Shown: positions 1-5,939 of the stretch, piece by piece | Numbering within the stretch: the first letter of the stretch is position 1 | Layout: each line of letters opens with the position of its first letter | Assembly: GCA_024699005.1 (NCBI GenBank) | Contig: JAILQN010000302.1 | Coordinates: forward strand, 1 to 20,033 | Direction: 5' to 3' | DNA length: 20,033 bases | Source of the DNA: Clostridia bacterium | GTDB lineage: Bacteria > Bacillota_A > Clostridia > Oscillospirales > Acutalibacteraceae | Notes under the pieces: model-generated | Told to the model about the DNA's origin: nothing | Seen by the model: the letters and a program-made list of their open reading frames with translations, nothing else | Databases searched by the model: none | Position numbers and translations under genes: made by a program

Positions 1-230
1 TCATATGTTTATTATACTACATTATCGCTGATAATACCAGCTTTATCACAAAAATAATAAAACCGTTTTTGTGCGGTGTTGCCTTAAGTCTTCAGTATTT
101 CTTTCATGACAATCTTCCTTTGATTTTTTAGTGCGGTTGGCGAACCTTCACTATTCTGTCATTGGAGGATCTTTTTCGCTATAAGCTTTTACTCCACCAG
201 CTGAGCTGGTGGTTTTTTTCTCTAAAGAGC
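1..230. other. Gene-free left edge, possible mobile-element end
   Basis: No convincing coding region. The stretch holds an inverted repeat CACAAAAA (47-54) with TTTTTGTG (66-73), a 16-nt string at 84-99 that recurs exactly at 19261-19276, and a strong stem-loop with a T run at 194-218. The sequence is clearly AT-richer than the gene at 284-1183. The hairpin at the edge of a gene-free AT-rich stretch resembles the right end of an IS200/IS605-type element, but no tnpA or tnpB is visible, so this is only a guess. Confidence 0.3.
194..219 (+). terminator. Rho-independent terminator
   Basis: CCACCAGC (194-201), a 3-nt loop, and GCTGGTGG (205-212) form a perfect 8-bp stem followed directly by a run of T. 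It would stop rightward transcription arriving from outside the window. The same hairpin type is seen at ends of some mobile elements. Confidence 0.75.
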
Positions 231-271
231 CAAAAAAACAGCTTCGCCGCGTTCATCGGCAAAGCTGTTTT
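231..271 (-). terminator. Terminator of the 284-1183 lipoprotein gene
   Basis: Read on the minus strand, AACAGCTT pairs with AAGCTGTT around an inner GCCG/CGGC pairing, followed by a run of seven T. It starts about 12 nt after the stop codon of the lipoprotein gene, so it is its natural terminator. Confidence 0.85.
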
Positions 272-283
272 CCGCACCGTTTT

Positions 284-1183
284 CTATTCGTAGAAGGATT
301 CGTAGCGGATCTCCGCGAGCCTCAGCTCCGTGATCTCTCCGGCTGAATCTGTGCGCACCTCAACGAAGCTGTCGCCCGCCTTCAGCGTTTCCGGATCGAA
401 CCCGGCCCGCGCAGCCTCGGCAACCCGATACGGCACGGCCTCGAAGCGGCCGCCGTTATCGGGGCCTTCCGCACTCGCGAGGTCATCCAGCCAGACGGTC
501 GTTCCGTCTTCGGAAAGCTTCCAAAAGCGCGCGGCAAACTGCGCGTCGCGCTGCGCTTCCCCGACAGCCTGCGCCGCGGGATCTTCCCGCGACAGCACAG
601 GCGCATACTCGTCGTAATAGAACGAGAACACCGAATCGCCGTTATTGATCTGCATCCAGTACAGCATCACGCGGCCGTCGCAGACCGTACGGGCGGCCAG
701 TATAAAATCGCCGAACAGCCCCATATCGTTTTCCGAGACCTCGGCGCTGAAACGCAGCCAGTCGGGCAAATCGTAAGCCCCGGCATAAAAGCGGTCAAGC
801 TCCCACGTGCCGGCGTATTCCGCGGGCTCGCCGTCCTCCCGGTACCGAAGCGCGGAAAAACCGCCGTCCTCCCGGAGTTCCACACTCACGCGAAGCGCGC
901 CGCTCTCCGGATCGGCATACTCCCACGCGCCGCAAAGGAACTTGCGCATCGCGTCGCCGTCCGCAAAGTCCAACAGATCGGGCTGTTCTTCCGCAGGCTC
1001 CGTTTCCGCAGGCTCCGTTTCCGCAGGCTCCGTTTCAGCAGGCTCCGTTTCAGCAGGCTCCGTTTCGGCGGGATCCGTTGCCACAGGGACGGTCCCGGAT
1101 GGCTCGTCCGGTTTCTTTTCGCAGGCGCAGAACGCGAACAGCAGGCAAATGACCGTTAAGACGATCCAAAGTTTTTTCTTCAT
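284..1183 (-). CDS. Putative lipoprotein with PAETE repeat linker
   Basis: A 299-residue predicted lipoprotein of unknown function. The N-terminus is MKKK, a hydrophobic stretch (residues 5-20) and Cys21 in the context AFCAC, a fair lipobox, so it is probably anchored to the outer face of the membrane. Residues of roughly 34-64 form an acidic linker of near-perfect PAETE pentads. The following globular part (from about residue 70) has a stretch beginning LCGAWEY and then alternating aromatic and acidic positions, suggesting a beta-rich lipocalin-like fold; this is inference. I place the start at 1183 rather than further upstream because AAGGAGA lies 7 nt before this ATG and a consensus promoter lies just outside it. 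It is transcribed divergently from the DUF4186 gene and ends at its own terminator. No catalytic motif was recognised. Confidence 0.88.
   Translation of the reverse strand: MKKKLWIVLTVICLLFAFCACEKKPDEPSGTVPVATDPAETEPAETEPAETEPAETEPAETEPAEEQPDLLDFADGDAMRKFLCGAWEYADPESGALRVSVELREDGGFSALRYREDGEPAEYAGTWELDRFYAGAYDLPDWLRFSAEVSENDMGLFGDFILAARTVCDGRVMLYWMQINNGDSVFSFYYDEYAPVLSREDPAAQAVGEAQRDAQFAARFWKLSEDGTTVWLDDLASAEGPDNGGRFEAVPYRVAEAARAGFDPETLKAGDSFVEVRTDSAGEITELRLAEIRYESFYE
989..1079 (-). repeat. 15-bp tandem repeat encoding PAETE
   Basis: Five to six copies of a 15-nt unit, in frame, encode the pentad Pro-Ala-Glu-Thr-Glu. Copies differ mainly at the third base of the Ala codon. Being a multiple of three, gain or loss of units would change only the linker length of the lipoprotein. 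Confidence 0.9.
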
Positions 1184-1214
1184 AAAACGTCTCCTTCCGT
1201 TTTCATCCGACTGT

Positions 1215-1243
1215 ATTATACTCCCATTCCCGACATTTTGCAA
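1215..1243 (-). promoter_or_regulatory. Sigma-70 promoter of the lipoprotein gene
   Basis: On the minus strand TTGCAA (1238-1243) is followed after 17 nt by TATAAT (1215-1220). The -10 lies about 30 nt before the ATG at 1183, with AAGGAGA in between. Confidence 0.8.
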
Positions 1244-1278
1244 GAGCAAACGCACGGCGGCTCCCAATCAAAAAAAGC

Positions 1279-1716
1279 ATGCAGACAAAAGAACAGGCGC
1301 TCGAAAAACTGGCGCGCTCCAAATTCAGATCATCGTTTCACCTCACGGCGGCGGAACGGGCTTACTGTACGGAAAAAGGCATGGATACGATCCGGCGGCA
1401 CGCCGCGGATTTCGTGCAGCAGAAGCTCGCGCCTGTCCTGCCGGAAAACGACGGAAAACAGACGCCGATGCGCGGACATCCGGCGTTCAATGCCATGCAC
1501 GCCACGGCCTGCTGCTGCCGCGGCTGCCTCAACAAGTGGTACCGCGTGCCCGTCGGCGTTCTTTTGACCGAGGCGCAGCGGGAAAATATCGTAGCGCTTA
1601 CAACGGCGTGGATCGAGGCGGAGCTGAAAACAACCCGTGATGAAGAAACGGCGGAGCAGCACGGCAGGGGCGGCTTTATTGCGGAGCGACCCTTAATTGC
1701 ACATTGCACATTATAA
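1279..1716 (+). CDS. DUF4186 family protein
   Basis: A 145-residue protein of the DUF4186 family, which has no known function that I am aware of. The family pattern is clear: KFRSSFHL near residue 14, GMDTIRRHA near 34, NDGKQTPMRGHPAF at about 55-68, then HATACCCRGCLNKWY at about 73-87, a Cys/His cluster that could bind metal. The start at 1279 gives the usual family N-terminus, although no good ribosome site is visible upstream. The last 13 or so residues (FIAERPLIAHCTL) are encoded by the intergenic hairpin/heptad repeat that begins at 1679, so the native C-terminus has probably been replaced or extended. The gene is convergent with tex and its stop codon lies inside a heptamer. Confidence 0.88.
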   Translation: MQTKEQALEKLARSKFRSSFHLTAAERAYCTEKGMDTIRRHAADFVQQKLAPVLPENDGKQTPMRGHPAFNAMHATACCCRGCLNKWYRVPVGVLLTEAQRENIVALTTAWIEAELKTTRDEETAEQHGRGGFIAERPLIAHCTL

Positions 1717-1780
1717 AGATCCCCGTCGCGGAGCGACCAGCAACTCCGCTCCCAACGCTCAACTCTCCACGCTCAAAAAG
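1679..1780 (+). repeat. Hairpin/heptad element 1 (two modules)
   Basis: Module one is a GCGGAGCGAC remnant (1681-1690) followed by in-phase heptamers ATTGCAC (1696), ATTGCAC (1703) and closing ATTATAA (1710-1716). Module two is the hairpin GTCGCGGAGCGAC (1725-1737, GGA loop), then degenerate ACTC/CTC heptads to about 1773 and an A run. It overlaps the 3' end of the DUF4186 gene and stops 7 nt before the tex stop codon. Confidence 0.8.
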
Positions 1781-1786
1781 CCCCCG

Positions 1787-3946
1787 TCATTCCGCCTGTT
1801 TTATCGACAGCCCTATCCGGTTCCTCTTCTCATCCACGCTCAGTACGACGACCTTCACCACGTCGCCGACGGAAAGGACCTCGGACGGGTGTTTTATATA
1901 CCTGTCGGCGATCTCCGAGATATGGACAAGTCCGTCATGATGGACGCCGATATCCACGAACGCGCCGAAATCGATGACGTTGCGGACCGTTCCGGTGAGC
2001 GTCATGCCCGGCTTCAGGTCGCTGATATCCATAACGTCGGTGCGCATAACGGGCTGAGGAAGGCTGTCGCGCACGTCGCGTCCCGGCTTCCGGAGCTCCG
2101 ATACGACGTCCCTGAGCGTCGGCACGCCGATACCGAGCTGCGACGCCGCTCTGTCTTCCCCGTACGCCCTGACCTCTTCCGGCAGACCGACAAGTCTGCG
2201 CGCCGCGACGTCTTCAAGGCTGTGACCGAGCAATCCGAGCAGCCCCTTCGCCGCCCCGTACGACTCGGGATGAACGGCGGTGTTGTCAAGGACGTTCCGG
2301 CTCTCCGGCACGCGCAGGAAGCCGGCGCACTGCCGGAAGGCTCCGGGACCCAGCCTGGGCACTTTTTTTATCTGTGAACGGGAGATAAAAGCCCCGTTCT
2401 CTTCCCGGTATGATACGATGTTTTCCGCGGTGGCGGCGGTGAGCCCCGATACACGCCGCAGAAGAGACGGCGAAGCGGTATTGATATCCACGCCGACGGC
2501 GTTCACGCAGTCCTCGACAACGGCGTCGAGAGCGGCTTCAAGCTGTTTCGGCGGCATATCGTGCTGATACTGCCCCACCCCTATGGCTTTCGGCTCGATC
2601 TTCACAAGTTCCGCCAGAGGATCCTGAAGCCTTCTCGCGATCGATACGGCAGAGCGAAGATTCACGTCGAACTGAGGGAATTCCTTCGCCGCCAGCTCCG
2701 AGGCGGAATACACCGACGCGCCGGCTTCGGATACGATCATATAGCTCAGGGCATTGCCCGCGGCTTTCTCGCCACGTATCAATTCGACAGCCATCTGTTC
2801 GGTCTCGCGGCTCGCGGTTCCGTTGCCGATGGCGATATACTCCACTTTGTACCGGCGCACGAGCTTTGAAAGAGCCGATATCGCTTCGGCCTTCTGCCGC
2901 TCGCCGTACGTCGGATACACGACCGCCGTATCCAGGACCTTTCCGGTCGCGTCCACGACGGCGACCTTGCAGCCCATGCGGTATCCGGGGTCAAGCCCCA
3001 TGGTCACCTTTCCCCTGACGGGTGGCTGCATCAGCAGCGGACGGAGATTCTGCGCGAACTGCACGATCGCGCCGTCGTTCGCCGCGTCGGTCAGTTCGCT
3101 TCTGAGCTCACGTTCGACCGACGGGAATATAAGACGGTCGTAAGCGTCGCAGGCGGCAGACTCCACAAATCCGGACGCCGCTGAACCGGGGATGACCGCG
3201 GAGCGGAACACAATTCTTTCTGCAAGCTCCCGGTCAAGCTCAACGCAGACCTTAAGGAACTTTTCTTTCTCACCGCGGTTGATAGCCAGCACCTGATATC
3301 CGTGCAGCGCCGCGACCCGCTGAGAAAAACCGTAATAGGTCCCGTAAACGGAATCCTCCTCCGTCGCCGCCTCCGTGCGTATCACGGCGCGGTCATGCAG
3401 AAGTCCGCGCAGTTTTTTGCGAAGCTCCGCGTCGTCCGAGATCCACTCCGCTATTATGTCCGAGGCTCCGGCAAGAGCGTCCCCGACCGTTTCCACGCCT
3501 TTTCGGGGATCCACGTAATCCCGGGCTGCCGTTTCGGGCTTCGGACAATCCTTTCTCTGCGCGAAAAGCAGCCGGGCAAGAGGCTCAAGCCCTTTTTCTT
3601 TTGCGACCGTCGCCCTGGTGCGGCGTTTCTGCTTATACGGACGGTAAAGATCCTCCAGCTCCGCCAGTGTGACGCAGTTTTCAAGAGCCGCTTTCAGTTC
3701 GTCCGTCAGTTTGCCCTGAGCATCTATCGCGGCTTCAACGGTCTGCCGGCGCTCCTCCAGTCCCCGCAGATACTTCAGTCTCGTTTCAAGGGTCCTCAGA
3801 GTCGTGTCGTCCATGGAACCGTGCATTTCCTTGCGGTACCGGGCGATAAAGGGGATCGTGTTGCCATCGTCCAGAAGGGAGATGACGTTTGAAATATATA
3901 CGGAGCTCTGTCCGAGCTCCGAAGACAGTATTCTGATAATATCCAT
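1787..3946 (-). CDS. tex: Tex-family RNA-binding transcription accessory protein
   Basis: A full-length Tex protein (719 residues, usual length 720-780). It starts with the Tex N-terminal helical region, containing LLDDGNTIPFIARYRKE at about residues 24-40. A YqgF/RNase H-like domain follows, with TMGLDPGYRMGCKVAVVD at about 317-334 and IAIGNGTASRETE near 375. Then come helix-hairpin-helix segments, with VGVDINTASPSLL near 488, and a C-terminal S1 domain from about 645 (GTVRNVIDFGAFVDIG, GLVHISEI). Tex binds nucleic acids in the cytoplasm and has been linked to transcription and RNA quality control. The start is fixed by the conserved N-terminus, but no Shine-Dalgarno site precedes it; a 23-bp tandem repeat occupies the leader instead. 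Intergenic hairpin/heptad elements sit on both sides, so it is probably monocistronic. Confidence 0.97.
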   Translation of the reverse strand: MDIIRILSSELGQSSVYISNVISLLDDGNTIPFIARYRKEMHGSMDDTTLRTLETRLKYLRGLEERRQTVEAAIDAQGKLTDELKAALENCVTLAELEDLYRPYKQKRRTRATVAKEKGLEPLARLLFAQRKDCPKPETAARDYVDPRKGVETVGDALAGASDIIAEWISDDAELRKKLRGLLHDRAVIRTEAATEEDSVYGTYYGFSQRVAALHGYQVLAINRGEKEKFLKVCVELDRELAERIVFRSAVIPGSAASGFVESAACDAYDRLIFPSVERELRSELTDAANDGAIVQFAQNLRPLLMQPPVRGKVTMGLDPGYRMGCKVAVVDATGKVLDTAVVYPTYGERQKAEAISALSKLVRRYKVEYIAIGNGTASRETEQMAVELIRGEKAAGNALSYMIVSEAGASVYSASELAAKEFPQFDVNLRSAVSIARRLQDPLAELVKIEPKAIGVGQYQHDMPPKQLEAALDAVVEDCVNAVGVDINTASPSLLRRVSGLTAATAENIVSYREENGAFISRSQIKKVPRLGPGAFRQCAGFLRVPESRNVLDNTAVHPESYGAAKGLLGLLGHSLEDVAARRLVGLPEEVRAYGEDRAASQLGIGVPTLRDVVSELRKPGRDVRDSLPQPVMRTDVMDISDLKPGMTLTGTVRNVIDFGAFVDIGVHHDGLVHISEIADRYIKHPSEVLSVGDVVKVVVLSVDEKRNRIGLSIKQAE

Positions 3947-3954
3947 AGTATTTT

Positions 3955-4030
3955 ACGGCATTTTATTTCAGAGATTTGCGGTATTTTATTTTAGACTTTT
4001 GCGGTATTTTACTTTAGAGATTTGCGGTAA
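3955..4030 (-). repeat. 23-bp tandem repeat in the tex leader
   Basis: Units begin at 3955, 3978, 4001 and (degenerate) 4024, spaced exactly 23 bp. Each full unit has GCGGTATTTTA or a one- or two-base variant, then TTTAGA or TTCAGA. On the coding strand of tex each unit offers TAAAAT, a possible -10-like element, so the array could hold several overlapping promoters or a regulator site. The last unit ends 8 nt before the tex ATG, where a ribosome site would be expected. Confidence 0.85.
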
Positions 4031-4046
4031 ATCATTTGCTTGATAT

Positions 4047-4198
4047 GCCGCTTCGCGGCGTGTATTTATTCTCTCAAAAAGTCCCCGTCGCGGAGCGACC
4101 CGCAATTCCGCATTCCGCATTCCGAATTCCGCATTAAAACAATCTCCGTCGCGGAGCGACCCGCAACTCAACTCTCCACTCTCAACTCTCCACACTCA
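4047..4198 (+). repeat. Hairpin/heptad element 2 (two modules plus hairpin)
   Basis: It opens with the mini-hairpin GCCGCTTCGCGGC (4047-4059; GCGAAGC core on the minus strand). Module one is GTCGCGGAGCGAC (4087-4099), then four ATTCCGC-type heptads (4105-4132) and closing ATTAAAA (4133-4139). Module two is GTCGCGGAGCGAC again (4148-4160), then ACTCTCC-type heptads (4164-4198). The last heptad contains the stop codon of the FAD enzyme gene. Confidence 0.88.
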
Positions 4199-5509
4199 GA
4201 AAATGCTCTCGTACGCCTTCCTCCACGCCGCGATCTTCGGCGGATCGTATGACGCGGGCATCATTTTTTTCACGTCCCCGGCCTTTTTGATCGAAGCGGC
4301 GGCTCTTAAAAGCTTCGGGATAAGCTGCCTCTCCCCCGCTATGCCTTTCACCTTGTTGATCATATCCTCAAGCGGTTTCACGTCCGACGAACCGAACAGC
4401 TCTTTGCCGGTCACCACGCCGGATGCGAGCAGGCTCTCCAGTTCGTCCCGTTTCAGGGAGAACGCCATACGGTTGGTTATGGCGTCGCCGAAGTAGTGTT
4501 CGCCGAAGGATTTGAAATACTTATACTCGTACCGCCACAGGTTCCGGACGGAGAAGTCCCCGCAGAATCTCTCCGTGATTACGTCCGACAGCAGCTTTCC
4601 CGCTTTCATGCTCAGGGATATGCCCGAACCGCTCAGAGGCTCCGTCATGGATGCGCTGTCGCCCACGAGGGCGTAGCCGTCCGCCACGAAGACCGGCAGC
4701 GGCAGACGCAGCGGTATCTTTTCCACCGAGCCGCCGCGGATGAGCTTTTCGCCGATAAAATCATAGTTTTTGCGGAAATCCCGGAGCGCCATGTCGATAG
4801 CTCCCTGCGAAAGGCCGCCCAGCTGTCCGATCAGGATATCTATCTCGTCGTCGGTACAGATTATCCAGCTCATGCCCCGCAGGCCGCAGTGATACAGATA
4901 ATTGCAGTAGACCGGCGACAGCGCCCCCGCCCCGGCGCGCTCGTAACAGGCGCGGTAGGTATAGAAGGTCTCCCGGTCGCTTATATCGCGGTCAATGCCG
5001 AAGCGCAGCGGAAGGGACTTTCTGACGGGCGAATCCATGCCCGCGGCGTCTATTACAAGGTCGCCGGTGATTTCGGTCTCTTCCGTTTCCCCGGGCAGGA
5101 TGACGCGTATTCCCGTGACGGCGTCGCCCTGAACCGTACAGCCGGTCGCCTTCGCCCCGAAAACGATCTCCACGCCGGCGGACAGCGCCTGATCGATCAG
5201 ATAGTTTATAAGGAACTTCCGCTCCACGTAGAACGTGCTCATCGACGCGCCGGAGTCCGGCGGAGCGATGAGTATCTTCTTGGAGGGCGAATAAAAGCCG
5301 GGACCTACGAACGGGACAAGGTCCTTTTTTTCGGGCACGGGCAGGCCGACGTAATTGAAGGTCGAGATCCCCATGCAATCCACCCAGTCGTAGCCCATTT
5401 CTTCCCGCTGTTTCTTTTCGTACACCGTGACGCGGCAGCCGTTGCGCGCCAGATTGTACGCTGCGGACAGCCCTCCGTGCCCGGCTCCGGCAACTATTAT
5501 CTGTTTCAT
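4196..5509 (-). CDS. FAD-dependent oxidoreductase, geranylgeranyl reductase-like
   Basis: A 437-residue flavoprotein. The N-terminal Rossmann motif GAGHGG (residues 8-13) and a following acidic strand end (VYEKK) bind FAD. DLVIDAAGMDSPVRK lies around 170-184. The second FAD motif of the p-hydroxybenzoate hydroxylase / geranylgeranyl reductase group, GDSASMTEPLSGSGIS, lies around 282-297. Family members reduce isoprenoid double bonds or hydroxylate or halogenate aromatic substrates; the substrate here cannot be read from sequence. No membrane segment is obvious. GGAGG lies 8-9 nt before the ATG, fixing the start. The gene ends inside a heptad element that also separates it from tex, and no partner gene for isoprenoid or carotenoid synthesis is adjacent, so context gives no pathway. 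An unspecific NAD(P)/FAD oxidoreductase label is the safe alternative. Confidence 0.9.
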   Translation of the reverse strand: MKQIIVAGAGHGGLSAAYNLARNGCRVTVYEKKQREEMGYDWVDCMGISTFNYVGLPVPEKKDLVPFVGPGFYSPSKKILIAPPDSGASMSTFYVERKFLINYLIDQALSAGVEIVFGAKATGCTVQGDAVTGIRVILPGETEETEITGDLVIDAAGMDSPVRKSLPLRFGIDRDISDRETFYTYRACYERAGAGALSPVYCNYLYHCGLRGMSWIICTDDEIDILIGQLGGLSQGAIDMALRDFRKNYDFIGEKLIRGGSVEKIPLRLPLPVFVADGYALVGDSASMTEPLSGSGISLSMKAGKLLSDVITERFCGDFSVRNLWRYEYKYFKSFGEHYFGDAITNRMAFSLKRDELESLLASGVVTGKELFGSSDVKPLEDMINKVKGIAGERQLIPKLLRAAASIKKAGDVKKMMPASYDPPKIAAWRKAYESIF

Positions 5510-5567
5510 ATCATACTCCTCCGTTTGTTTATTCTAATAAATTCGACAATTAAATATTAGTGATCCT

Positions 5568-5700
5568 CAGAAGCTGTCAGCCGTCAGCCATTAGCTATCA
5601 GCTTTCGGGACGTGAAACAAAAACCTTTCAGCGGACAGCCATAATGTCCGGTTTATCATCCCCGTAAGCTGACAGCTGACAGCTAAAAGCTAAAAGCTGC
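5568..5700. repeat. Heptad element 3 with inverted arms
   Basis: The left arm (about 5569-5603) has heptads of the TCAGC class (GTCAGC, TTAGCTA, TCAGCTT). The right arm (about 5664-5700) has GACAGCT, GACAGCT, AAAAGCT, AAAAGCT in 7-nt phase. The arms are roughly inverted copies of one another around a 60-nt core that holds GGACA/TGTCC (5633-5649). No GTCGC-type hairpin is present. Confidence 0.75.
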
Positions 5701-5750
5701 TTCTCCGGCGCGTTATATTATTTATTTGCCGGAGTAATAATGTGACCATA

Positions 5751-5781
5751 TTGCCACTGTTTCCATTATGTTTATTATAAT
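5751..5781 (+). promoter_or_regulatory. Probable gltX promoter
   Basis: TTGCCA (5751-5756) and a perfect TATAAT (5776-5781) are separated by 19 nt, slightly long. Transcription would start near 5788, giving a leader of about 150 nt that includes a heptad array. Confidence 0.5.
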
Positions 5782-5888
5782 ATGGATTATGACATTTATC
5801 AATAGAAAAAAAGATCTGTATATATACCGCCGGCAAAAATGTTTTTCATCTATTTACATTTATAAGTATTTAATGTACAATATCCAAA

Positions 5889-5922
5889 ACTCCACTCTTC
5901 ACTCTCCACACTCCACTCTTTC
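5889..5922 (+). repeat. Heptad element 4 in the gltX leader
   Basis: Four to five heptads of the CTCTCCA class (ACTCCAC, TCTTCAC, TCTCCAC, ACTCCAC) in continuous 7-nt phase. It ends next to the GAAAGG ribosome site (5924-5929) of gltX, so it lies in the untranslated leader. The heptad type matches the second module of element 2. Confidence 0.75.
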
Positions 5923-5939
5923 TGAAAGGTATCTGCATC

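Larger units (their letters stand above)
5510..5939. other. 430-bp gene-free divergent region
   Basis: The gap between the leftward FAD enzyme gene and the rightward gltX holds two heptad elements (5568-5700 and 5889-5922), a CTCCGGC/GCCGGAG stem (5703-5709 with 5728-5734) and a probable gltX promoter. I looked for a T-box leader for gltX and did not see one. A 60-codon frame at 5768-5950 is AT-rich and overlaps the gltX start, so it is not considered real. Confidence 0.6.

Noticed and set aside
807..1640. 277-codon plus-strand frame with AGSVS repeats
   Set aside because: Antisense reading of the PAETE repeat followed by an out-of-frame overlap with the DUF4186 gene.
4496..5560. 354-codon plus-strand frame opposite the FAD enzyme gene
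   Set aside because: Antisense shadow; the minus-strand gene has FAD motifs and a good ribosome site.
5510..5939. T-box or other riboswitch leader for gltX
   Set aside because: No T-box core sequence or ordered stem-antiterminator arrangement could be found.
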